From Brasilonema sennae CENA114 (GTDB lineage: Bacteria; Cyanobacteriota; Cyanobacteriia; Cyanobacteriales; Nostocaceae): DNA of 64,000 bases. Every line of letters starts with the position of its first letter. The stretch's first letter is position 1. This document shows positions 54,373 through 63,096 of the stretch, in pieces. The stretch spans positions 3,358,654 to 3,422,653 of the forward strand of contig NZ_CP030118.1 in NCBI RefSeq assembly GCF_006968745.1. The letters run 5' to 3'. The notes below the pieces were generated by a model. It was not told the DNA's origin, did no database searches, and was given only the letters and a program-made list of their open reading frames with translations. The position numbers were made by a program, and so were the translations under genes.

Positions 54373-55260
54373 CTACCGCCTTCTACCAAAACCACTTGAA
54401 CGGGGGACTCGCGAACGACCGCCGCTACCAAAACTACTACCGCTAGGACTACGTCTGACATTAGAATTACCAGAAGGTCTTAGGGTACTTCCACCAAAGC
54501 CGGAACCAGTCGAACGACTGCCCGTATTTGGAGTAGTCTGTCGTACGGTTGAAGAATTACCAGGATATGATCTTCTAATTGTGCCTGTGCTACGGAAAGA
54601 AGTACGGTTTCTCTCTACTGCTGGCGCTGCATTATAGCGGCTGCGATAACTACTAACCGCATCGCCATAGCTACTACCATAACCACCATAGCCAGTCAGG
54701 ACTCCACCAGGCTGATATACAGGCGGTACATAATGTTGAGGTCTAAACAACATACTACCAATAGCCTGTCCGGCTATAGAACCAGCAACAGATCCGGCAA
54801 AGGGTGCCCAGAAGCTATTTTGTTGACGGACGACTACTGTTTCCTGTTGTCCGGTTTGGGGATTGGTTTTCGTCTCAGTAACGTTGTGGACGTAATCAAT
54901 TTTGAAGTCTTCTGTTAAATATAAAGCTGGCTGTCCATTCTCTACTTTTAGATAACTTTTCTTTCCTTGCTTGATTTCATCATCCGTCAGCCGCGCCATT
55001 TGTAAATTTTGGCTTTTAAAACTTGGGGGCGTAGCGTTGAGTAAAAGCAACGTATACTCCCCGTCAGCATCGTTATAGTTAGCTTGCTGTACTGGATACT
55101 GACCATCATTCAGTTTGGTGGTTGCTGTCGTCGTTTGAGTTGTACTGCTTGCTTGAGGTGTAGCTTTATCTGACCCCCCGCCACCGCAGGCGACAGTTGT
55201 TACACACAAACTCAAGGCCAAAAAAACCGCTGTTAATTTACGCACGATTGTCATGAACAT
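54373..55260 (-). CDS. Putative lipoprotein with Ser/Arg/Gly-rich tail
   Basis: A 295-residue protein. The signal peptide ends in a lipobox (LSLCVTTVACGGGG), so it is probably a lipoprotein. Residues 50-170 form a folded domain (DGEYTLLLLNATPPSFKSQN, MARLTDDEIKQGKKSYLKVE). A Gly-rich helix pair at about 150-170 (WAPFAGSVAGSIAGQAIGSM) precedes a long disordered Ser/Arg/Gly tail ending GFGRRR. No family is recognised. It follows a DUF1517 gene by about 70 bases on the same strand. Confidence 0.75.
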   Translation of the reverse strand: MFMTIVRKLTAVFLALSLCVTTVACGGGGSDKATPQASSTTQTTTATTKLNDGQYPVQQANYNDADGEYTLLLLNATPPSFKSQNLQMARLTDDEIKQGKKSYLKVENGQPALYLTEDFKIDYVHNVTETKTNPQTGQQETVVVRQQNSFWAPFAGSVAGSIAGQAIGSMLFRPQHYVPPVYQPGGVLTGYGGYGSSYGDAVSSYRSRYNAAPAVERNRTSFRSTGTIRRSYPGNSSTVRQTTPNTGSRSTGSGFGGSTLRPSGNSNVRRSPSGSSFGSGGRSRVPRSSGFGRRR

Positions 55261-55329
55261 TTGACTCTCATCCTATCTCCGAGCTTAACAATTTCTTACT
55301 AGGGTGGTTGGTACGGACAACCCAACCAA

Positions 55330-55923
55330 TTACAAAGGAATTAATTCCGGGAAATATTGCAATAGCTGGTCGTTGGTGAGTTCATCACCCAATCGAGCTG
55401 GTGAAAAATGCACCTGAATTGCCCGTAATTTATGTTTGTAGTGTAAGTTTATTAGAGCCTTAAAGCCTTCCTTAAGTGCCGTAATATTAGCCAAGTCAGT
55501 CTCTAGATCTGGGACTTCTCCTTCACAAGCGATTGTGATCATAATCACGACATTGCGCGTTACAGGAAGAGATAAAGGTTCATCTCTTCCCGAGTCAGAA
55601 CTAAAATCTGGTTCACTGAGGTAACGTTGAGCGGAGTCTGTAAATAATTCATTCACATAGTCTCCCGCCTCTCCTTCACTCCAAAATACGTCGCCTTCAT
55701 TAGCCGCAGAAAGCCAATATTCATCGTATTGCAGTAGGGTTTGGCAGATTTCTACCAATTCTTCTCCCAAAATTTCTATGTCACCATCGGCATCTATAGC
55801 TTCCCTGCCAGCACGATTTAAAACTCCTAAAATAGGTGCTACCTCAGACCCACTCAAATTTAGCATGATACGAGAGACCACATAACGGGTCTTACCTATC
55901 ATCTTATTAAAGGTACTACGCAT
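55330..55923 (-). CDS. DUF1517-type protein
   Basis: A 197-residue soluble protein: NKMIGKTRYVVSRIMLNLSG, SRIMLNLSGSEVAPILGVLN, EILGEELVEICQTLLQYDEY, VVIMITIACEGEVPDLETDL and IQVHFSPARLGDELTNDQLL. The EVxPILGVLN and IACEGE stretches recall the conserved C-terminal part of DUF1517 proteins, which normally have a membrane anchor that is absent here. Function unknown. It probably forms an operon with the lipoprotein gene downstream. Confidence 0.7.
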   Translation of the reverse strand: MRSTFNKMIGKTRYVVSRIMLNLSGSEVAPILGVLNRAGREAIDADGDIEILGEELVEICQTLLQYDEYWLSAANEGDVFWSEGEAGDYVNELFTDSAQRYLSEPDFSSDSGRDEPLSLPVTRNVVIMITIACEGEVPDLETDLANITALKEGFKALINLHYKHKLRAIQVHFSPARLGDELTNDQLLQYFPELIPL

Positions 55924-56288
55924 GTTTCTTCCTCCTTTTGAATGTTGTTAGCTGTTAATCACTAACCGCTCACTCATGACTTATATAATGTAATCCTTAT
56001 CAGTTATCAGTTATCAGTTACCAGTTTTCACCCTATGGCTAACGCCACGCCTTACGGCCATCGGCGGCTTCGCCCTTCGGGAACGCCCGTCGCCTGGCTG
56101 TCGGGAAACCCTCCCGCAGCGCTGGACTCACTAGATGCCTAGTAGGTCGGGAAACCCTCATAATGCGCACTGGACTCACTGTTTACTGTTGACTGTTCAC
56201 TGTTGAATGTTTGAAAGCTCCAGATTTATAGTTTTTGATCACCAAGGTGCAAAATATACATGATATAAAATCTCAAAATGACAAATAG
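55924..56288. repeat. Divergent intergenic region with GC-rich repeats
   Basis: Bases 55995-56020 hold an AGTTATCAGTTATCAGTTA run. Bases 56040-56175 hold copies of the GC-rich element (GTCGGGAAACCCTCCCGCAG, CGCTGGACTCACTAGATGCC). Bases 56176-56208 hold a TTTACTGTTGACTGTTCACT run. The tyrA promoter presumably lies in the last 80 bases. Confidence 0.65.
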
Positions 56289-57128
56289 ATGAATATTGGT
56301 ATTTTAGGACTTGGACTGATAGGTGGGTGCTTAGGTTTAGATTTGCGATCGCAAGGACATCATGTTTTAGGCGTTAGCCGACGAGAATCAACCTGTAAGC
56401 GAGCAGTAGCCCTTGGTAGCACAGATGAAGCGTCAGTTGACATCAGCCTGCTAGCAAAAGCCGAAGTGGTATTTATCTGTACACCCATAGGGCTTATTGT
56501 TCCCACATTAGAGCAGCTCATCCCCCATCTGGCTTCTCATACAATTGTCACTGATGTCGGTTCAGTTAAAACACCGATAGTTCAAGCAATAGCTCCCCTG
56601 TGGGAGAATTTTATCGGTGGACACCCAATGGCGGGAAGAACCGATAGTGGTATAGAAGCAGCTATCCCCAATTTATTTGAAAAAAAACCTTATGTCCTGA
56701 CACCAACAGAAACAACACCACCACATGCAATCACAATTGTAGAAAAAATTGTACATGAACTTGGGGCAACTCTCTATCATTGTTCTCCAGAAGAGCACGA
56801 CCGAGCAGTCAGCTGGATTTCCCATTTGCCCGTGATGGTTAGTTCCTCGTTGATTGCAGCTTGTATGAGTGAAACCGACACGAATGTGCTGGAATTAGCC
56901 CAGAAGTTTGCTAGTTCTGGTTTTAAAGATACAAGTCGTGTTGGTGGCGGTAATCCAGAGTTAGGGCTGATGATGGCGCGGTACAATCGTGCCTGCTTGC
57001 TCAATTCACTCCAGCAATATCGTCACAATCTAGATGAATTGATTTATCTCGTTGAGCAGGAAGATTGGGTAGCTTTAGAACAACACATACAGTCTACTCA
57101 AAAGGCAAGACCGAAGTTTGTTGAGTAA
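56289..57128 (+). CDS. tyrA: Prephenate/arogenate dehydrogenase
   Basis: A 279-residue protein for the oxidative decarboxylation step to tyrosine. The N-terminal nucleotide-binding fold is MNIGILGLGLIGGCLGLDLR. The catalytic region includes TDVGSVKTPIVQ and GGHPMAGRTDSGIEAA with the conserved His, and HDRAVSWISHLPVM follows. Cyanobacterial members usually act on arogenate with NADP+, but that is family knowledge and not visible here. DAHP synthase of the same pathway is 2.4 kb upstream. Confidence 0.95.
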   Translation: MNIGILGLGLIGGCLGLDLRSQGHHVLGVSRRESTCKRAVALGSTDEASVDISLLAKAEVVFICTPIGLIVPTLEQLIPHLASHTIVTDVGSVKTPIVQAIAPLWENFIGGHPMAGRTDSGIEAAIPNLFEKKPYVLTPTETTPPHAITIVEKIVHELGATLYHCSPEEHDRAVSWISHLPVMVSSSLIAACMSETDTNVLELAQKFASSGFKDTSRVGGGNPELGLMMARYNRACLLNSLQQYRHNLDELIYLVEQEDWVALEQHIQSTQKARPKFVE

Positions 57129-57471
57129 GATTTAAAAAAGAATTCAGCAAGTCCTGATTCAGGAGTCAGAATCACTTACGCTCGCAATAAAAAAAATACT
57201 CATTAGAAGTCGCATAGAATTCATACTGAATTCTGGCTCCTGACTCCTGAGTTCTTTGTGTTAAAACACTATACTAAGATCTTGCACCAGCTTTTCCGTC
57301 CGCCAAGAAATAAATTTGTTGGCTCAAAGCTCAAGTAAGCTAAAGCTTACTCAATATACATTCCAGTCCGTTTTAACGGACTTTGATTATGAGCCTTGAA
57401 CTAAAGTTCAAGGCGTACTTAGGGGAAGGTTCAAGTTCTGAGTATAGTTATTTTTAATTGAGAGACTGAAT
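57129..57471. repeat. Intergenic with inverted repeat and three-hairpin element
   Basis: Bases 57139-57250 hold an inverted repeat (TCAGGAGTCAGAAT against ATTCTGGCTCCTGA, with GAATTCAG/CTGAATTC). Bases 57273-57391 are the first copy of a 119-base element recurring at 63097-63215. It folds into three successive hairpins, CCAAGAAATAAATTTgTTGG, AGTAAGCTAAAGCTTACT and AGTCCGTTTTAACGGACT. The promoter of the Uma2 pair probably lies after 57415. Confidence 0.7.
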
Positions 57472-58059
57472 ATGGTATTACAAACACAAAAGCGCCATTA
57501 CACCCCACAAGAATATCTGGAATTAGAAGAGCGAGTCGAATACAGAAGTGAATATAGAGATGGAGAAATTATCCCAATCCCAGGGGGAACAACTAACCAT
57601 AATAAAATAGCTGGAAATTTTTGTAGAAAATTCCCTTTAACAGTACAAGGACAAGCTTATGAAATATATATGACTGATGTAAAGGTATGGATACCTCGTT
57701 ACCGTCTCTACACTTATCCTGATGTCATGATCGTTAAAGGTGAACCAGTCTATGAAGGAACGAATATGACGACTATTACTAATCCCTTGTTGATTGTTGA
57801 AGTTTTATCAAATTCAACTAAAAATTATGACAAAACAGACAAGTTTAAATATTACCGTTCCATTGCTGAATTTCAAGAATATATTATGATTGACCAGTAT
57901 AGTTTTTCTGTGGAACAATATGTGAAAAAAGCACAAGGAGAATGGACTTTTAAAGAGCATGAAGGGGAAGATGCCGTTTTAGTCCTAAATTCTATAGATT
58001 TTCAAATTAGCTATACTGATATTTATGCTCGGGTGAATTTTGAGTTGAGCGAGGAATAG
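57472..58059 (+). CDS. Uma2-family putative endonuclease (DUF820)
   Basis: A 195-residue protein. Motifs of the PD-(D/E)XK-like DUF820 fold are YTPQEYLELEERVEYRSEYR, DGEIIPIPGGTTNHNKIAGN, TYPDVMIVKGEP, LIVEVLSNSTKNYDKTDKFK and EYIMIDQYSFSVEQYVK. The family is strongly expanded in cyanobacteria. Nuclease activity is predicted from the fold; the biological role is unknown. It stands 4 bases before a second Uma2 gene. Confidence 0.9.
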   Translation: MVLQTQKRHYTPQEYLELEERVEYRSEYRDGEIIPIPGGTTNHNKIAGNFCRKFPLTVQGQAYEIYMTDVKVWIPRYRLYTYPDVMIVKGEPVYEGTNMTTITNPLLIVEVLSNSTKNYDKTDKFKYYRSIAEFQEYIMIDQYSFSVEQYVKKAQGEWTFKEHEGEDAVLVLNSIDFQISYTDIYARVNFELSEE

Positions 58060-58063
58060 TAGC

Positions 58064-58630
58064 ATGGTTCCTGCTATTCGCCTTTTAAGCGTTCAAGAAT
58101 ATCATCGCATGGCGGAAATTGGAATTTTTCATCCAGAGGAACGAGTTGAGTTGATTGCAGGACAAATCATCCGAATCTCAGCGAAAGGAACTGCTCATGA
58201 ATCAGCAATTACTAGAACAGAGAGATTATTTCGCCAACGTTTGGGTGAACAAGTTTTGCTAAGGCTTCAGTCACCTGTTCAACTTGATGATTACTCAGAA
58301 CCAGAACCAGATATTGCGGTGGTTATGCCCAATCCGCTAGATTACGATGACCATCATCCAACTGCGTCTGAAGTCTTTCTGATGATTGAGATAGCCGATA
58401 GCAGTTTCAAATATGACCGAGAGGTCAAAGCTCCAGCTTATGCCCGATCTGGTATCGTAGATTATTGGGTTTTAGATGTGAATGCACGCAAGCTGCACGT
58501 ATATCGCTTACCGAGTCAAAATGGTTATCAAAGTGAAGCAATCCTTACAGAAGATGTGACAATTTCACCGCTAGCGTTTGCTGAGTGCGTGATTGCAGTT
58601 CGGGAAATGTTGCGCCCTATGAATAAATAG
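58064..58630 (+). CDS. Uma2-family putative endonuclease (DUF820), second copy
   Basis: A 188-residue protein: LLSVQEYHRMAEIGIFHPEE, RVELIAGQIIRISAKGTAHE, EPEPDIAVVMPNPLDYDDHH, LMIEIADSSFKYDREVKAPA, YARSGIVDYWVLDVNARKLH. The same PD-(D/E)XK-like fold, with the acidic residues in PEPDIAVV and LMIEIADSS, but clearly a different subgroup from its upstream neighbour. The 4-base gap implies one transcript. Role unknown. Confidence 0.9.
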   Translation: MVPAIRLLSVQEYHRMAEIGIFHPEERVELIAGQIIRISAKGTAHESAITRTERLFRQRLGEQVLLRLQSPVQLDDYSEPEPDIAVVMPNPLDYDDHHPTASEVFLMIEIADSSFKYDREVKAPAYARSGIVDYWVLDVNARKLHVYRLPSQNGYQSEAILTEDVTISPLAFAECVIAVREMLRPMNK

Positions 58631-58825
58631 TACAAGCAGCACAGAGGCTACTGGAGGCGAGTAAGGTTCTTCGTCTTTTATAACTTTTTATCCAGAGATG
58701 ATATGGTATGAGCCTTACTCAATTTCACTCATCCAAAAATCTAAAAAAAATTGCTCGCGCTTCGCGCTCAAAAGTGAAGAGAAAAGAATAAAGCGCAAAG
58801 TGCAAAAGGAAAAAAGTGTAAAGGG

Positions 58826-60943
58826 CTAATAAGTCCTGAGCCGCGCAACCACAACCCGAAAACCCACGTAGTGGTTCTTGAAGACACGCGCAAACCTGCT
58901 GCGGTTGGCAGAGCGGCAGTCCCTCGGCTCGTAAGTCCACGAACCACCCCGCAGTAGACGATTATCATTATCATTTTCACTCATCCAAGCGGTACCATCA
59001 GCAGGTGCTTTTTTGTAGCTATAATGCCATGCATCTTGGCACCACTCCCATATATTACCATGCATATCATACAAACCAAAAGCATTTGGTGGAAATTTTC
59101 CTACCTCTGTTGTTTGCTGACGATATTCACCCTTTGGTTCAGAAGCATAAATAGAGTTGCCGTTGTAGTTTGCTAAATCTGTGGTAATAGTTTCGCCAAA
59201 GTGGAAAGGGGTAGTTGTTCCCGCGCGACAAGCATATTCCCATTCTGCTTCACTGGGGAGACGATAGGGCTTTCCAGTTTTGTGAGACAAGCGATTGCAA
59301 AATTCAATTGCATCGTCCCATGACACACTCTCAACAGATCGATTAGCTCCTTTAAAGAAGGATGGATCTGGATCTAAATCTATGTTGACCTTAGCAAGAC
59401 CGGCAACGGCTTTCCATTGAGCTTGCTTCACTGGAAACTTACTCATATGGAAAGGTTGAATGGTGACAGTGTGCTGTGGACTTTCACTATTCAAACGTTC
59501 TGGCTCATACTCTGGAGAACCCATCAAAAATTGACCGCCAGGAATTGCCACCATCTCCAGCAACGCATTATTGCCCAGGTTTTCTGTGAAAAATTCTGCT
59601 TGACCCCGATGACGGTTGATTTCGTAGGTTTTTCCTCTGTCTAAACTTGATTTGAGGATGATTGTGGCATACTCGAACTCAAACTGCTGAGTTTGAATAT
59701 CAGTTTGAATATTAGTTTGAATAACAGAGGGAGATTTTGGCTGAGAAACTCGTGATGATTGAGTTTCAGGTAGTTCTCTTAATTCTGCTTGCTGCTTTTG
59801 TTGCTGAGTTCTTTCTTGCTCTTGCTGTAACCTCTCTGCTTCTTGTCGGTTATGTTCATATTCTGCTTGTTTCGGAGTAATGATCCGTTGTTCAATTGAG
59901 GCGATATCTTCATCGCGCAGTCCCAGATACTGCTGATATTCTTTTAAATCTTTTTGGGTTGTCTGGCTAAAGGGATATTGTTGATCAATTGCCTGAATCA
60001 ATGCTTGCTCATATTCATCGCGCTTATGTTCATACTCCCGATAAGGTTGCAAAACTTCTTCTTCAATTGCAGCGGCTTCTTGCGGAGTTAATCCCCACTC
60101 ATCCCGCTTTCCGTCTAAAATTCTACGAGCAAAGACAGAAAACTCCTGACCTTCCTTAGCCCGACTTTCTACTTCCTTACGATATTTCACCTTAGGATCA
60201 TCCTTTGGTGATTTTGCCAGCAAAATTTTATGACCTTCCTCAATTGGGTAAAACTTGGGAGTCATTGCTGGTGCTGCTTCTTTTACCTTGCTGCTAGCAT
60301 ACTCGTGCAGTTCATCAATCGAAATCCAACCATCGCCATCGCGATCCGCTGCACCTTTTTCCATACCTTCGACCAAGTAGCGGGTGTATATGGAGAGGTC
60401 TGAACCTTCTTGTTCAAATGAGTATTGGGTGGATGTCGAAGAGGTGAGGATTGCCCGTCCTTTACCGCCTAGCTGTTCCTGTAAATTTACACTACCATCA
60501 TCTTTGACCGTTAGTCCTTTGGCGATCGCCCCGCTAAAGCAACAGTCTAAAATAATCACCTGTCTTTGGGAACGGCTCTCATTCATATTTTCGTGCAGAA
60601 CACTCGCTGCTACTGCTGAAGCCTTGAACAACCTGTTATTCTGTTTACGAGTGGTAGAAGTTGAGAGGTAAAGCTTGCCGTACTCATCTTTAATCCCGTG
60701 ACCAGAAAAATAAAATAATAACAAGTCTTCTTTCTGGCGATCGGCAAACAGATTCTCAATAGCATATTGCATTTCCTGACCTTGGGGATTTTTCAGGACT
60801 GTAATATCTACCTCAGCAAAATTTCCTATTTCTGGGTGTATCAGTACTCGTCGCATTGCATCAACATCTTTCACCGCACCCGGTAACGGATTTAGTCCGG
60901 GTTGATACTCGCTCACCCCTATCAGCAATGCTAGCTTCCCCAT
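58826..60943 (-). CDS. Metacaspase (peptidase C14) fused to FGE-sulfatase/CLec-type domain
   Basis: A 705-residue protein. Caspase fold at 1-250 with catalytic His82 in LLLFYFSGHGIKDEYGK and Cys134/135 in VIILDCCFSGAI. An EF-hand-like loop occurs near 200 (DRDGDGWISIDELHEYA). Residues about 270-410 are charged and partly coiled coil (EAERLQQEQERTQQQKQQAE). Residues about 455-705 are a formylglycine-generating-enzyme/C-type-lectin fold (IPGGQFLMGSPEYEPERLNS, PFHMSKFPVKQAQWKAV, YRLPSEAEWEYACRAGTTTP, GLYDMHGNIWEWCQDAWHYS). The catalytic Cys pair of true FGE is not obvious. The C-terminal 42 codons look like a DGR variable region. A role in regulated proteolysis or cell death is an inference. Confidence 0.93.
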   Translation of the reverse strand: MGKLALLIGVSEYQPGLNPLPGAVKDVDAMRRVLIHPEIGNFAEVDITVLKNPQGQEMQYAIENLFADRQKEDLLLFYFSGHGIKDEYGKLYLSTSTTRKQNNRLFKASAVAASVLHENMNESRSQRQVIILDCCFSGAIAKGLTVKDDGSVNLQEQLGGKGRAILTSSTSTQYSFEQEGSDLSIYTRYLVEGMEKGAADRDGDGWISIDELHEYASSKVKEAAPAMTPKFYPIEEGHKILLAKSPKDDPKVKYRKEVESRAKEGQEFSVFARRILDGKRDEWGLTPQEAAAIEEEVLQPYREYEHKRDEYEQALIQAIDQQYPFSQTTQKDLKEYQQYLGLRDEDIASIEQRIITPKQAEYEHNRQEAERLQQEQERTQQQKQQAELRELPETQSSRVSQPKSPSVIQTNIQTDIQTQQFEFEYATIILKSSLDRGKTYEINRHRGQAEFFTENLGNNALLEMVAIPGGQFLMGSPEYEPERLNSESPQHTVTIQPFHMSKFPVKQAQWKAVAGLAKVNIDLDPDPSFFKGANRSVESVSWDDAIEFCNRLSHKTGKPYRLPSEAEWEYACRAGTTTPFHFGETITTDLANYNGNSIYASEPKGEYRQQTTEVGKFPPNAFGLYDMHGNIWEWCQDAWHYSYKKAPADGTAWMSENDNDNRLLRGGSWTYEPRDCRSANRSRFARVFKNHYVGFRVVVARLRTY
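58829..58954 (-). other. Candidate DGR variable region at the 3' end of the FGE-domain gene
   Basis: The last 42 codons encode LRGGSWTYEPRDCRSANRSR, FARVFKNHYVGFRVVVARL. G+C is about 60% over these 126 bases by my count, against 35% in 59041-59100 of the same gene. The codons at presumed variable sites (ACT, TAC, GAC, AGC, TTT, GTC, TTC, CAC, TAC) all could arise from AAC by changes at A positions only. This is how variable regions of diversity-generating retroelements look. No reverse transcriptase or template repeat is in the window. Confidence 0.5.
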
Positions 60944-61140
60944 CTTTGCCTACCTACGTCCCCACAAATTTCTGCGTTGTCTCGACTGTTACTACCAATT
61001 CTATTGTGACTGTTAAGTAAGTTTTCGTTTGAGTGCCTTACTATTGCTTCGACTTTTTATTTATGATCATCGATGAAATAACATACAAATCACTCGTTTG
61101 ACCTCACCCCGCCTTTAACTATCGTTAAAGTCTCCCCTCT
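60944..61140. repeat. Intergenic leading into the IS target repeat
   Basis: The metacaspase promoter region, then from 61063 the first unit of a 126-base tandem repeat (ATGATCATCGATGAAATAAC, ACCTCACCCCGCCTTTAACT). The second unit begins at 62945. The first unit is interrupted by the IS element. Confidence 0.6.
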
Positions 61141-61151
61141 CCTTAGTAAGG
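61141..61151. repeat. Target-site duplication, left copy
   Basis: CCTTAGTAAGG stands directly before the left inverted repeat, and the identical 11 bases follow the right end at 62897-62907. The sequence is the centre of a CCCCTCTCC...GGAGAGGGG palindrome. Confidence 0.9.
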
Positions 61152-62896
61152 CTATCCATTACCCGGATCTTTCTTAACAATCCCACAACTACTACAGGGA
61201 TGGAGTTTTAGAAATAGACAAGCATAGGTGAACTTGACAAAATGACACTTGTTGTGAGGAAGAGGAAGAAGATGACAGCAGGCGATCGTTAACAAAAGAG
61301 GAAATTTTGACAATTGGAGTGAAGCAATTTCCAGGTAGTAGCGATATCGTGTAATCGCCGCATTCCCCGCCAAATTGTCTTAACTCCCGGCTCACCATCA
61401 CCAATACGTCCTAAAAAGCCACCGAGAGTTGCGATCATTCGCACAGCTTCTCGTAAAGATGGCGGCGTTTGTGGAGGATGTGGTGTTCTGTCAATCGTGG
61501 CACAAAGAGACTGCCATTCATCTGATTGCAAAACTATCTCACACGACTGGTTTGGATTCATCCGAGCCTCATAAGTTAACCACAACAAACGCCAAGCGAC
61601 AATGGAATAAGTAGCCAAGGCCATTTCAATGCGACGGGCTGTTTCGAGTTGGAGTTTTTCAATCCCGCAGCCGCTTTTAAGGGTATAGTGATAACGTTCA
61701 ATCAACCAGCGATAAGTGTACCAACGTACACAGCGCACTGCATCATCAAAGCCAGCTACTTCTATTGTGGTCAGTAATAACCAACTGATAGGCGTAACTC
61801 CTTGTGGTGGGTTTTCTTCTTCTGCCAAGACTACCTGCAAACCTATAGGTTTCAGTTCTGAACGTTTGAGATGATGCAGTGGCACTTGAATCTCTAATGT
61901 GATAAAGCGTAGTGTCAGCGTTGCTTTTCGGGTTTCACGTTCTGGATGACGCTGTAATTCTATTGTGATTGTGCCACACGGTTGCATACTGTGGATGGCT
62001 TGATGTAAGTATTTGGTTTCATGGTCAACTCGTCGGTTATGAGTGGCACGAATCAAAAAATCCGAATTTTCTGTTCGCGGCATAGCAAACAAATCGTAGA
62101 TGTCTCCTTCCCGGTCGGTAATGGTGACTACTTGAATGTCTTGTGGTATCACCTGTTGTGTGACTGTGGCGGCATCTAACCAGCGTTGACTCTCTTTGTC
62201 TTTCGTTTCACGTTGCCGACGCTGTTTGGCTATGCCAATAGTTTCTTTTTCTCTTGCCCATACTTGTTGGTCAATCACTCCTAATGGTACTCCCTGTGTA
62301 CTAGTTACAAAAGTTGAATGCACTTTTAAACCCAGAAGTGATGAATGATCTGTTGGACCTAGACCAATGGTAGCTGGATGAGCAGTGAAATCTAAGTCTG
62401 TGGTGTCTTGAATCGCTAAGACAGTATTATGTTGCTTAATTGTTTCTATCGTGCTTACTCTATGGGCTATGCGGATATCTTGCGGGTGAAAATAGCGTGA
62501 GTTCCAAAAATCATACACCGCTGTTGTTGCTGCTACATTCCCCGATGCTTGCGGCACACTCTCTCCTGGTTGTGACGCCAGGTCTTCAACTATTTTTACT
62601 AAGCGCTTTTTGCGCCGCGAGTCTCCAAGTTGCACGTGTTGCAGTTCCAATGAAGCCCATTTTTCCATCATTCACCCCTAGAATTAGCGATCGCCTGCTC
62701 CATTCATTCCCTCAAAACTATACCGAGCAATGCCTTGGCTTATTTTTAAGTCATCTGTATTTTTGTTAAGAAATATCCGGCTAATCGGCAGCACAATAAG
62801 TCTCCCTTTGTCAAGTTCACATATGCTTGTCTATTTATAAAACTCAATCCCTGTAATAGTTGTGGGATTGTTAAGAAAGATCCGGGTAATGGATAG
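61152..62896 (-). mobile_element. Complete IS4-family insertion sequence, 1745 bp
   Basis: The ends are inverted: CTATCCATTACCCGGATCTT on the left and its complement on the right. They match over 49 bases with one mismatch, and remain similar for about 95 bases. Between them is a single intact transposase gene. An 11-bp direct duplication (CCTTAGTAAGG) flanks the element. The preserved gene and matching ends suggest a recent insertion that may still be mobile. Confidence 0.93.
61289..62671 (-). CDS. IS4-family transposase
   Basis: A 460-residue DDE transposase. First Asp in VLAIQDTTDLDF, second Asp in VVTITDREGDIYDLF, and the IS4 signature Y-R-W-x-I-E-R with downstream Lys in YTYRWLIERYHYTLKSG, including the catalytic Glu. 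The N-terminal domain (LGDSRRKKRLVKIVEDLASQ, TTAVYDFWNSRYFHPQDI) matches Tn5/IS50-type relatives. The frame is complete and likely functional. It reads from the right end of the element. Confidence 0.95.
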   Translation of the reverse strand: MMEKWASLELQHVQLGDSRRKKRLVKIVEDLASQPGESVPQASGNVAATTAVYDFWNSRYFHPQDIRIAHRVSTIETIKQHNTVLAIQDTTDLDFTAHPATIGLGPTDHSSLLGLKVHSTFVTSTQGVPLGVIDQQVWAREKETIGIAKQRRQRETKDKESQRWLDAATVTQQVIPQDIQVVTITDREGDIYDLFAMPRTENSDFLIRATHNRRVDHETKYLHQAIHSMQPCGTITIELQRHPERETRKATLTLRFITLEIQVPLHHLKRSELKPIGLQVVLAEEENPPQGVTPISWLLLTTIEVAGFDDAVRCVRWYTYRWLIERYHYTLKSGCGIEKLQLETARRIEMALATYSIVAWRLLWLTYEARMNPNQSCEIVLQSDEWQSLCATIDRTPHPPQTPPSLREAVRMIATLGGFLGRIGDGEPGVKTIWRGMRRLHDIATTWKLLHSNCQNFLFC

Positions 62897-63075
62897 CCTT
62901 AGTAAGGAGAGGGGTTGGGGGTGAGGTTTTGTATTTTATTAAATATGATCATCGATGAAATAACATACAAATCACTCGTTTGACCTCACCCCGCCTTTAA
63001 CTGTCGTTAAAGTCTCCCCTCTCCTTACTAAGGAGAGGGGTTGGGGGTGAGGTTTTGTACTTTATGAAATCCGCG
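62897..63075. repeat. Right target duplication and second unit of the 126-bp tandem repeat
   Basis: Bases 62897-62907 are the second CCTTAGTAAGG. The palindrome arm GAGAGGGGTTGGGGGTGAGG follows. From 62945 a second copy of the unit seen at 61063 begins, with an intact CCCCTCTCCTTACTAAGGAG palindrome at 63017. Without the IS the two units would be direct neighbours with a 126-base period. Confidence 0.8.
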
Positions 63076-63096
63076 TTGCTTAGGGGTTTTCCGGAA

